From positions 2,886,815 through 2,910,862 of the forward strand of contig BFEA01000069.1 in the NCBI GenBank assembly GCA_003427395.1: 24,048 bases of DNA, given 5' to 3'. The stretch comes from Chara braunii. Its lineage: Eukaryota > Streptophyta > Charophyceae > Charales > Characeae. Under the pieces are notes generated by a model that made no database searches, was not told where the DNA came from, and saw only the letters and a program-made list of their open reading frames with translations. The first letter of the stretch is position 1. Each line of letters begins with the position of its first letter. The position numbers were made by a program, and so were the translations under genes. Positions 1 through 8,336 of this stretch are shown here, piece by piece.

Positions 1-5
1 ACAAC

Positions 6-6
<1 letters not shown>

Positions 7-85
<79 letters not shown>

Positions 86-96
86 CTCTCTCTCTC
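7..96. repeat. (CT)n microsatellite
   Basis: An almost pure CT dinucleotide run with one short GT interruption near position 78. It lies at the window edge, so its full length is unknown. Confidence 0.95.
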
Positions 97-622
97 AAGC
101 ATTTGGTACGTTCCTCCTTTCGGAGGAGGGAAATATCATTGTAGGTCTTATATTGTCGACTGCAGGCCCTGGACTCACACTACTGGACTGGTACCTCACT
201 TCTAGACCTACCGGCTAAAATTCACTCGACCTCTAAATTCACAAACGTTTTGTCTTCTTCTACCTACCTACCCGCTACTCAGGTATGTTTCTACCTGTGC
301 AGCCCTAACCTACCCGCTACTTGAGTGTTTTTCCAAGTACGCAGGCCTAGCCTACCCCTATACCCTGCTGCAACCCACAGAGGCACGGCCATAGGTAGTT
401 CCAGGCCCGAGGGCCTTCCAAGCATACAAGTACCCTGGCGGGTCACATACACACCCAAGCAATCATGCACTTAGCCAAGCACATGGGAAATCAGCAAGCA
501 CGCAAACACACAGACTTAGAAATCTGAGCAAAAAGCGGGAGTCTCAGCAAGGCACACATTCCAGAGCCAGAACTCAGAAAAACAGCAGAGTTCTCGGTCT
601 GTGATTCTGCAGGTCACTGCAG
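97..622. other. Intergenic, no gene seen
   Basis: No long or biased reading frame, RNA gene or element end could be recognised here. A small inverted pair (TCCTCC at 112-117, GGAGGA at 122-127) lies just behind the CT run. Confidence 0.6.
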
Positions 623-650
623 TTTTTTTTTTTTTTTTTTTTTTTTTTTT
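623..650. repeat. Poly(T) tract, 28 T
   Basis: An uninterrupted T run. It could be the tail of an old minus-strand retroposon, but no body of such an element could be recognised on either side. Confidence 0.9.
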
Positions 651-751
651 GTGGTCCAATTGATGTAATGCTGACAAGTTTGGTTCAAAAGTTAGGGGAA
701 ATTTGCACTTCTCATTTCTGGTGACTTCAGCTTAAAGAACTGAGCTTCAGA

Positions 752-890
752 CATCCACCAGCAAGGACAACAGACACAATAGCACAGCAGAAAGCAAGTG
801 CTGCGCATCATCATCCACCAGCAAGGACAGCAAACACAGCGGCACAGCAGGAAGCAAGTACTGCACATCATCATCCACTCGCAAAGACGC
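752..890. repeat. 60-bp tandem repeat, about 2.3 copies
   Basis: The motif CATCCACCAGCAAGGAC recurs at 752 and 812, and a diverged form recurs at 872, giving a 60-bp period. Because 60 is divisible by three, the minus strand reads as a repeated Cys-rich 20-residue unit (around 692-874). I think this frame is a by-product of the repeat and not a gene. Confidence 0.85.
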
Positions 891-1098
891 TACGTGATCA
901 CTGTTTTCTGCACCTCCCCACAAATACTTGCGTCAAATCCAATCCCCTTTGCGAGTGGGAACTCTCACTTGCCAAGTCCTGTCCGCCATGTCTTTGTGTT
1001 CCTTTCTTTTTTTTTCGTTTTTTTTCTTTATCTATGGTTTTTTCCTTCCCAACTGGAGCGGAAGCAGTAAAACTGATAAAAAAAAAAGATGAAAACGA

Positions 1099-1277
1099 GA
1101 GATGCTGGAGGAGGAGGTGACGAGGAGGAGGACCAGGTAGGAGGAGGAGGAAAAGAAAGATGGAGGAGGAGGCGGCGAGGATTGAGGAGATGGCGGAACA
1201 GTCGACGAGGAGGAGGAGGGGGAGGAGGACGAGAGATGGAGGAGGAGGGATGGAAGAGGAGTAGGAGGAGGTGGAGG
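1099..1277. repeat. Purine-rich GGA tract
   Basis: The plus strand is nearly all purine, built from GGAGGAGG-type triplets. Several frames stay open because of this bias: Gly/Arg/Glu-rich on plus, Ser/Pro-rich on minus. None looks like a protein. The tract could form triplex or quadruplex DNA. Confidence 0.8.
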
Positions 1278-1574
1278 ACGCGACCCGTTGCAGTTAACAG
1301 GTGACATCACTTTTTTCTTTTTTTTTAAGAGAACAGGCGGCGTGCTATGACAAGAGTAACAATCAGCTTCATGGCGATGATGCTGCCCACCACATGCAAC
1401 TCCCGATGCACCGACAAACAGCAGTTGCACCACCTATATCTGCATCATCACAACAAGATCATGTTCACATTTCACAGAAGAGCATAAAGCTGTGCACAGT
1501 AATGAAAGAAGCGAATGTAGACGACAGGGGTGCAGATGGACAAAGACCGAAGGAGTGGTGGGAGTGGAAAATCC

Positions 1575-1579
<5 letters not shown>

Positions 1580-1641
<62 letters not shown>
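1580..1641. repeat. (GA)n microsatellite
   Basis: A pure GA run of about 31 units. The flanking open frames (Arg-Glu or Ser-Leu repeats) are artefacts of the repeat. Confidence 0.97.
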
Positions 1642-1643
<2 letters not shown>

Positions 1644-1908
1644 GGTGCCATGCCTGCATGGCAGAGGAGGGACGTGCCCCAAGCCCAATACGTGGCTGAT
1701 GACAATAGTTTCCCGCTCTGCATCTTCAATTGGAATAATAGGTAAGATTAGCATATATTCAACTTCGAAAAAAAAAACAAACTAAAAAGATATTCACCTA
1801 CATGAGGAGGGACTCACTCCTCAGTCATACACGACCATAGATGAGAGCTCCATGCTCTGCACAAGATCTTGCAAGTGAATGAATGAATGAAAAACATATA
1901 AACACATA

Positions 1909-2230
1909 CATATCATTATTCGGATCATTGTCGNCTATAGTGCCAAATTTTCCAAGATCTTCTGCTCTCTTCTCTTCACTCATCTTGTGATAGGATTCGT
2001 GATTATCTCCCAATTTTTCATCTTCACTTTNCCCATCTATATCTNCTGATTTCCCGTTATCCTCTTCCCCCCATCTCTTCGCTTTTTCCCTGACCATGAC
2101 TGTGCTTGTCGCCAGAATCTTCACTATCCTTCTTGCTCTTCTCTTTACTTTTGCCCTAAACACAACCTTCGTCAAGACCGCTGCCATCTTTTTCAACCGC
2201 ATCCTCTTCCTCACCTATTGTATGGTCTCG
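1909..2230 (-). pseudogene. Broken charged (Glu/Lys/Ser/Asp-rich) reading frame, unrecognised
   Basis: On the minus strand a highly charged, low-complexity peptide can be followed across two breaks. It opens near 2230 with an acidic stretch (GEEEDAVEKDGSG). It then meets an in-frame TAG (plus 2156-2158) and goes on in the same frame as a Lys/Ser/Asp-rich stretch (KEKSKKDSEDSGDK). It changes frame at a run of six C on the plus strand (2067-2072) and continues as EEDNGKS followed by a further acidic part to about 1910. Three N bases fall inside it. The minus strand then reads GTATGT at 1909, a good splice-donor motif, so this may be one exon of a gene. The frameshift lies in a homopolymer next to N bases and could be an assembly error. 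No known family was recognised. It could also be chance low complexity. Confidence 0.35.
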
Positions 2231-2269
2231 CCAGCTCCTTCGCAAGCATTATTTGCTCTCACGGGTAGG

Positions 2270-2407
2270 TTATTGACCTTGATGATGGGCCCCCACGTGG
2301 AAGAGAGGAGGAGAGTGGCATTGCCCAATAACACAGGCCCACTTTAGCTGCTGGTTGCATTTACAGCACTCCATGACTTTCTCCTCACCTTCAATCCTTT
2401 CCATCAT
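2270..2407 (-). CDS. Short Cys-rich open frame, 45 aa, uncertain
   Basis: A 45-codon minus-strand frame opens with two ATG codons and carries the cluster CCKCNQQLKWACVIGQCH, a spacing that could bind a metal (C-C-x-C ... C ... C-H). It lies upstream, in the minus direction, of the broken charged frame and could be another exon of the same locus. It is short, I recognise no family, and the stop (TAA, plus 2270-2272) is close. It is listed because the Cys/His spacing stands out from the surrounding low-complexity DNA. Confidence 0.2.
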   Translation of the reverse strand: MMERIEGEEKVMECCKCNQQLKWACVIGQCHSPPLFHVGAHHQGQ

Positions 2408-2484
2408 CCCTACTTGTCTTTGCCTGAACCCGTCTGCTCCACAGTCCGAAATGCGCCATACGTGCCATATCTGGCTTCACGTAG

Positions 2485-2708
2485 AATCTTCCGCCCCTCC
2501 TCCCGCTCCTCCCGCTCCTCCTCCCACTCCTCCTCCCGCCCCTCCTCCCGCTCCTCCTCCCACTCTCCCTCCTGTTGCTCCTCTTGCTCCTCCTCCCGCT
2601 CCTCCCGCGCCTCCTCCTCCCCTTCCCGTTTCCCTTCCCACTCCTTCTCCCGCTCCTCCCGCTCCTCCTTTTCCCACTTCTCCCGCTCCTCCTCCCGCTC
2701 CTCCTCCA
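2485..2708. repeat. CTCCTCCCG-type pyrimidine minisatellite
   Basis: The plus strand is almost wholly pyrimidine plus scattered G, built from variants of CCTCCCGCT. All plus frames stay open (Pro/Ala-rich at 2355-2735, Ser/Arg-rich at 2414-2782), and so do minus frames (Glu/Arg-rich at 2410-2739, Gly-rich at 2477-2881). The Pro/Ala frame has 126 codons with an ATG and ends in a basic tail, and resembles a proline-rich wall protein. The minus Glu/Arg frame has a less repetitive end around 2410-2490. Nothing in the sequence decides between a gene and a neutral repeat. Confidence 0.7.
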
Positions 2709-2784
2709 AACAAAGTGAAAAAGATCCGGCCATAGCCATCTCCTACGAAATAAAAAAGAAAAAAGGCATGCCACGTGGCTAGCC

Positions 2785-2862
<78 letters not shown>
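2785..2862. repeat. (GA)n microsatellite
   Basis: A GA run of nearly 80 bases with one GC interruption near 2803. Confidence 0.97.
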
Positions 2863-2863
<1 letters not shown>

Positions 2864-2984
2864 GGGCGAGGGCACACCCATGCAGGCTTGCCTCTCCGCT
2901 GATCCACCAATGACACCTCTGCACGTATGCCGGCCCGTCTGTCCATCGATCTAAGCGTGGCAATGTCGGCCTGTGTGTGTGTAG

Positions 2985-3040
2985 GATGAGCAAAATCGGA
3001 ATGAATCTTCAGCCAGAACATGGAAATATACACTGCCACC
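2985..3040 (+). repeat. Dispersed repeat, copy 1
   Basis: It begins GATGAGCAAAATCGGAATGA and ends near ATATACACTGCCAC, followed by a T-rich stretch (3045-3071). The same core recurs at 3490 and, more diverged, at 3678. Copies 1 and 2 both lie downstream of a GA microsatellite and upstream of a T run. That suggests a short retroposon-like unit, though its true ends are unclear. Confidence 0.6.
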
Positions 3041-3391
3041 GTTTTCGTTTTTTTTTTCTTTTTTTTTCTTTTGTGTGTGTGTGTTGTTTTGAAAGACCCC
3101 AGCTTCCCTCTCTCATTCCCTTCACAGATCATCACAAGCCATCCATAACGAAAAAATATACATAGGCAATATAATAGAAAATGCAAAGTTGGTCAAGTTT
3201 GTGTGGTTCAGGGCCAAGTGCCCACACACCCGTCTGCCGCCAACGCGGCACACTTGCACATATACATATGTGTACATATCTATTTCAAACCGTAAGGGGA
3301 TGGAGGGCAGAAGGCAACTTACCTAAGACAGAAGACTACTCCAGCAAGCAGGCACCGACCCTACCCGCTCAAAGGTCCAAAAAAAAACTTG

Positions 3392-3393
<2 letters not shown>

Positions 3394-3453
<60 letters not shown>
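3394..3453. repeat. (GT)n(GA)n compound microsatellite
   Basis: A GT run passes directly into a GA run with one AA interruption near 3431. Confidence 0.95.
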
Positions 3454-3454
<1 letters not shown>

Positions 3455-3489
3455 CAGGTAGGCTGGCCTCATGGTACTTCCATCGATGG

Positions 3490-3544
3490 GATGAGCAAAA
3501 TCGAAAGAATCTACCGCTGGACCATGAAAATATACACTGCCACA
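3490..3544 (+). repeat. Dispersed repeat, copy 2
   Basis: GATGAGCAAAATCGAAAGAA through ATATACACTGCCACAC, then T-rich (3555-3563). The upstream words ACTTCCATCGATGG (from about 3476) are shared with copy 3 as ACTTCCATTGAT. Confidence 0.6.
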
Positions 3545-3664
3545 CTCTCAAATTTCTTTTTTTTGTGTTAGAGAGAGTCTGAGCCCAAATGAAAGTGGAT
3601 CATCTGTTAGAACGGGAATACACACTGCTTCCCGGTTGTGCGCCCGATGGGATAGGAGGAGGCT

Positions 3665-3735
3665 ACTTCCATTGATAGGAAGGGCAAATCGAAATGAATT
3701 TTCCGCCGCGGAGATATACACTGACAAAGTTGCCA
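3665..3735 (+). repeat. Dispersed repeat, copy 3 (diverged)
   Basis: ACTTCCATTGATAGGAAGGG, then CAAATCGAAATGAATTTTCC and ATATACACTGACAAAG match copies 1 and 2 with several changes and small deletions. Confidence 0.45.
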
Positions 3736-4732
3736 GTCCGTAGCTCCGATGAGGAGGAAAATCTACTTCATTGGAGGTGATTACCACGAGCTCAGTAGAA
3801 GGCCCGATCAACCAAGTACGGAGACGGATTCAGTCAGATCCAATGGCGGCAAATCCGCGCATAGATCATTACGAGGCTGATTATAATCGTCATAACCGCA
3901 GAGGCAGCAACCACGCGGAGCGAAATAGGCAGTGAAATCTCAATGATAGCCACAAAGAGCTGCACTGGGGCCGCCGCTACCTACTAGGTATGCAAAAAGA
4001 GAGCGAGTCTTCCACTAATTTTGGAAAGATTCATCGTTCTTACCGGCTTATCCCCCTCATTTCGCGCAGCTCCACTCCTTCATAGCATAAAAACTAACCT
4101 TCCTTTCCCAAATCCAACTCCACCAATCGACTCGCAGGGTCCAAAAACCCCAGAATAGAGTCTTGGTTCTAACAGAATCGGGCGAACTATTCACTTTTTA
4201 CTCCTCCATACTCACTCATTCATTCACCTCCGCGCACCCTCATTTCAGTCTAGCTTCTAAGGCAAGACTCCATTGACTAAACTAACACCACCATTGATCT
4301 CGCCCTATGCCAAAACCGCTATCTACTATCTTTCCCCGCCTGATTCCATCAAGGAATGGGCGGGCTATATAATTTTCACGCCCGCCATAGCTACTTTCCC
4401 TCGTTGCTGCCTTCTTCGTCGCCCCGTATGCACCTTGCGTCAGACCCCGTCCCGGTTCATCCATCTTTTCCTCTCTCTGTTTGGTGCCGCTGTGCTCTAA
4501 TCCAGACTGCGAAGATGCGCAGACCGGTATAGACAGGAGGAGACCGGTCACTGAAGTCGAAATCCGCTAAGGGGTGAGTAACAACTGACTTGCTGAAACT
4601 AATAAGTCCCGAAAGGGATGGTGCTGCAGCCACGGCCCACGCTCGGCCATAGCGGTTGCTCCTACATAGCAACGAGTAGAAGGGCGCAGGGCCTGCTGCG
4701 GAACCTGCAGCACAGGCCCAGGTGGGGCGGGT
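3736..4732. other. Mostly unassigned; one TATA-like site
   Basis: No gene was recognised. At 4366-4372 a TATATAA word sits between GGCGGGC (4359-4365) and its reverse complement GCCCGCC (4380-4386). It could be a core promoter or a chance hairpin. No convincing downstream gene was found, and the 75-codon plus frame at 4273-4500 lacks recognisable content. Confidence 0.4.
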
Positions 4733-4864
4733 CTTGGTGCAGATCTTGGTGGTAGTAGCAAATATTCAAATGAGAACTTTTGCAAGCCGAAATGGGGGCT
4801 TGGTGCAGATCTTGGTGGTAGTAGCAAATATTCAAATGAGAACTTTTGCAAGCCGAAATGGGGG
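4733..4864. repeat. 66-bp tandem repeat, two near-identical copies
   Basis: Copies start at 4733 and 4799 with CTTGGTGCAGATCTTGGTGG and run through a shared AT-rich middle to CAAGCCGAAATGGGG. A third, diverged piece (GTAGCAAATCTTTAAATGAG, from about 4952) lies 3' behind a GC-rich spacer. The period of 66 keeps frames open, so the minus strand carries a repeated 22-residue unit including HFGLQKFSFEYLLLPPRSAP within a 174-codon frame (4567-5091). I recognise no family; the frame may be passive. Confidence 0.9.
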
Positions 4865-4990
4865 CGGGTTCCATCCCACCTGCTGCTGGGATAGCCTGCC
4901 GCACAGCCAAAACTGCGGCAGCCTCCCAGCGGTGCCCCCTGGCCCCGCTGTAGCAAATCTTTAAATGAGAACTTTGCAGGCCGAAGTGGC

Positions 4991-5338
4991 CTGCTGCAGG
5001 GACAACTTGGGCCGCGCAGCCTTGGCCCCACCCAGGCATAGCTCACCACCTTGCGGGCCCCGGCGGGCATACTCACACTCAAACCTCTCACAGCGGATGG
5101 TGGGTGGCGGACTGTGCGCCCACAGAGAGTCCCACCACCCTAGTTTCTTTCCCGTCTCGTGGGCTAATTACCCTTCGGCTCGCATGCACGTCGAACTCCC
5201 CGGCCTGCGTTTTTCAAGGGGGGCAGTTCGCCAGCATCTCGAACATGCAGAAATTCTGATGGGCTTGCTAAAATAAAAATAAAGTGTGTGCTCAAGATCC
5301 TCGACTGCTGTAACGGCCTCTCACGTCCGGCAAAGTAG
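4991..5338. other. Unassigned GC-rich stretch
   Basis: A plus frame (4965-5276) spans most of it but has no recognisable domain and overlaps a minus frame of similar quality. I see no gene here. Confidence 0.5.
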
Positions 5339-5475
5339 TAGCCAGGTCAGGCCGGAGCCCGACGCCGGTCTCGAAACCGATTACCAAGTCAAAGACATCA
5401 ATAAAAATAAAAGTAGGAATAATAATAATAAAAAATATTATAAAAATAATAATAGTAATAAAATAAATATAAATG
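5339..5475 (+). repeat. Possible tRNA-derived SINE fragment with AT-rich tail
   Basis: A B-box-like word GGTCTCGAAACC (5367-5378) follows an A-box-like word TAGCCAGGTCAGG (5339-5351), and an AAT/AAAAT-rich tail runs from about 5400 to 5474. This order (internal Pol III boxes, then an A-rich simple tail) is the plan of tRNA-derived SINEs. Both boxes deviate from consensus, the spacing is short, and no target duplication was identified. The alternative is an unrelated AT-rich tract. Confidence 0.2.
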
Positions 5476-5680
5476 CGAGGTAACACAGAAGAAGTAAAGG
5501 GACTAGGGGCCTTGCGTCCCGCTGGCCTGCGACACCACGTCCCGCTAGGCCACGCATGGTTGCGCCTCGCCACCGATACCCCGGGCGCGCCGCTCACCCG
5601 GGCGAGGACCTAAACTTCCTCTCCGCACGTGCGCCGTCAAACGGATTAGGCTGCAGTGGTGTGACTTGCAGAAAAACACG
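5476..5680. other. Unassigned; one A-box match on minus strand
   Basis: The minus-strand word TGGCCTAGCGGG (plus 5541-5552) fits the Pol III A-box consensus exactly, but no B-box or cloverleaf could be found behind it, so no tRNA is called. Confidence 0.3.
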
Positions 5681-5706
5681 CCAAATACCCTTGTAAGGGT
5701 ATTTGG
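5681..5706. other. Perfect 12-bp hairpin
   Basis: CCAAATACCCTT (5681-5692) and its exact reverse complement AAGGGTATTTGG (5695-5706) are separated by two bases. It lies about 300 bp upstream of the transposase start and may belong to the element's subterminal region, or be an insertion footprint. Confidence 0.85.
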
Positions 5707-5999
5707 TACGACAACGCTGCATAAGCATCAGTACACCACACACCGACCCATGGGTATCAGCACGAAACCCGCACCACTTCGGAGGCCGCCAATTTTTTTT
5801 TCAACGGCGCTCCACGCCGCGCAGCCCCTCCGAGTTTTGCTTGTGGCGACGAAAACTTTCTGCAAGGTTGGGGACGTGTACTTGAGGTTTAACCGAGTTC
5901 GAGGGTACCAGACCACAATGGTTAGCGACACCAACCAAAAAAAAAAAATAAAAAAAAATTGAAGTCGCACTGGCGGTTTGCCAAAGTTTAGTAGCACGC

Positions 6000-8336
6000 A
6001 TGAAGGCGCAGAAGAAATGCTGCGTGTACAAGTACATCCGCGTCGGGCAGAGTCTCGGCGAGAGATTCCGCGGCAATCGAATGCTGAAGTGCGTTTTCTG
6101 CGGCCACGAGTTCCAAGGCAACCAGTTTGTGGCGGCGCGCCATTTCCGCCAGGGCAAGGGATGTCCTGAAGTGACTGACGAGGCACTTATCAACATCCAC
6201 GCCAACAGTGAGTACAAGATATCCGACAAGTTCCTACAACGGATCCAGCAGTTTGAGGAGCTCCACGGTCCGACGCCTGCGATGGATCCGCGACGGGACG
6301 AGGGGGGGGAGGGAGAGACGAGGGACGCGGAGGAGCAGATCGACGTTCACGACGACGTCGAGGAGGTTGCGCGGGCGGGGCAGTGAGGGAGGGCGCGAGG
6401 GAAGGGCGTTGTCAACGAGCCGGGGGGGCAGCAGGGCCAGTACTTTGCGTCGGCGCACGTGTCGGTTCGTGCACGGGCAGGTGCAGATACTGCTGAGCCG
6501 GGTCCATCTGCGGGGAAGAGGAAGGAGAGAGAGGAGGGGGCGCGACCGACGGCAGCACATAAGAGGCTGAGGCGAAACACTATCCCGGAGTCATTCTCTT
6601 CAAAGTGGCAGATGGAGTTTAAGAAGAAGTGGTTGCGGTTTGTGTATAGTCAACGCCTGACGTTCAATGTCTTTCGGAGCGAGCTGTGGTTGGACGTAGT
6701 CCGACACTTCAGGGAATTGCCGGGGCCAGTGAAGGTGTTATGGCCTTCAGAGAATGAGATTGCGGACATAGAGACCATTGTCCACACGGCGGAGAATGTG
6801 GGAGCTGATCTCGCGGAGGTCAGGGCTCCTTTCTATGTCACGGGGGCCACCATTATGTCGGACGGAAGGAAGTCACGCGATGCTAGACCGATCGTTAACT
6901 TCCTTGTCGGCGGGTCGCGTGGGGTGATGCTCGTCCGGACGATGAACAAGGAGGGTGAGCGGGATCGCGCGCCTGATGAGTTGGCGCGCTGGATCAAGGT
7001 GTTCGATGACTTCCCCCCAAAGTGGGTGAACGCTGTTCGGGCGCGTGGTCCAAGGACATCATCGTTAGGGGGAGAGCGGTGGTGCGCTTCATTAAGGAGC
7101 ACGGGGACACTCTCCATATCTTCCGGGGGGAGAGCAAGCAGATGGGCCTCATTTATCCTTGTGAGACACGTTTCGCATCCATGTTCGCGATGGTGGAGCG
7201 TTTGCTGGCAGTGAGGTCAGCATTGGAGAGGACGGTGGATGGCGACACTTGGGGTATGGTCCCTTGGGACCATTCCGTTCGTCACTTGGCTAGGTGGGTG
7301 AGGTAGCAGGTGCGGCATGGCAACTGGTGGGATTCCATGGTCATCTTGTTCCGTGTCATGGAGCCCGTGTACGACCTGCTGCGCAGGTTGGACTGTGGAG
7401 GGCTGCACATGTCGCGGGTTGTTGAGTGGATACAGGATCTGGCCCGCCAGGTAGTAGAGGAGGTTTGTGCACTTCCGACCGATCTTGCACACCACATTGT
7501 GCAGAGGGTGCAGGCCCGATGCACCCACATGTTGGAGCTGGCGCACGCCGCTGCTCACCTTCTCTGTCCCAGCCGCCGGGACTTGCGGTACTTCGAGGGC
7601 GTTGTCAGCGACTACGACGCCAGTTTGGTGAGGGAGGCGGAGACTTACATCTTGTCGCAGACAGGGTTCAATGTGTCGAGCCCTGACTACGAGACCGCAT
7701 GTGCGCAGTTGCGCGACTTCCACACATGGAGGGGGACGATTGCTTGGGGGGGAGGGACGGAAACAGAGATGCACAGAGGTGCACGGGCCATGCCGAGACG
7801 TACGAGTCCGGGTGTTGGTGGTCGAGGTACGGGCAGTGCGCCCCCAGTTGCAGGTTATCGATCTTCGTGTGATGTACATGTGGACGTGCTCCTCTCCTGC
7901 GGAGAGGAATTGGGCCGTCCACGAGGGTGTACAGACGAAGAAGCGTAACCGGCTTGAGTTCGAGAAGGTCGAGAAGTTGGTTGAGATCTCAGCCAACGTC
8001 CGCCTTCTCTCTCATCAGCGGGCAGGCCGCGGGTTCGCACTACCGTGGACTTTGGATGAGTCATTGTTGGACGTGGAGGGAGGTATCGGGATTCGCCCCT
8101 CATGGAAGGGGACGGACGAGAGCAGGACGCGGGAGGAGCTCGAGGAGCAGAGACGTTCTTGGCAGCGAGACCCATGTGGGTCGAGAGCTCCTCCGGGTGA
8201 TGTGGGCGATGTTTTTGGTACTCAAGCTGCCACATTGCACCCGTACCCTCGAGACGACAGTGATCCTGAGGGTGACGAGGACGAGCCGGCGGGCCCCGCT
8301 ACCACCGGTCCTGCGGCGGATGAGCGTGATGCGTAG
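6000..8336 (+). pseudogene. hAT-family transposase (BED-like finger, DUF659), broken
   Basis: hAT transposases bind element ends and cut and reinsert them in the nucleus. The frame opens at ATG 6000. Residues 31-55 form a BED-like finger (C31, C34, H48, C55 in KCVFCGHEF...RHFRQGKGC). A TGA at 6384-6386 interrupts it, and the same frame continues through a basic linker into DUF659 (IMSDGRKSRDARP near 6850). The part expected to follow, with the TDSA-type acidic motif and the CxxH motif, is missing: WVNAV (about 7035) jumps to SKDIIVRGRAVVRFI in another frame. A TAG lies at 7304-7306. Two further frame changes fall at a G run (about 7744) and a C run (about 7840). The C-terminal hAT region (SSPAERNW, TKKRNRL, LVEISANVRLL; 7872-8020) is well kept. 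TAG at 8334-8336 ends the frame. As it stands it cannot make an active transposase. Confidence 0.9.
6090..6164 (+). other. BED-like zinc finger coding segment
   Basis: Cys-x2-Cys, 13 residues, His, 6 residues, Cys. BED fingers usually have C-x2-C and then H-x3-5-H/C, so the last spacing is a little long. Finger-mediated DNA binding is the family role. Confidence 0.75.

Noticed and set aside
2355-2735. Proline-rich wall protein gene
   Set aside because: All frames of this pyrimidine tract stay open on both strands, so the frame alone is not evidence. There is no clear signal peptide.
4366-4372. TATA box of a real promoter
   Set aside because: The word is good, but no gene with recognisable content follows within a usual distance. 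It is noted only as a site.
5541-5552. tRNA gene suggested by an exact A-box on the minus strand
   Set aside because: No B-box at tRNA distance and no acceptor or anticodon stem could be found.
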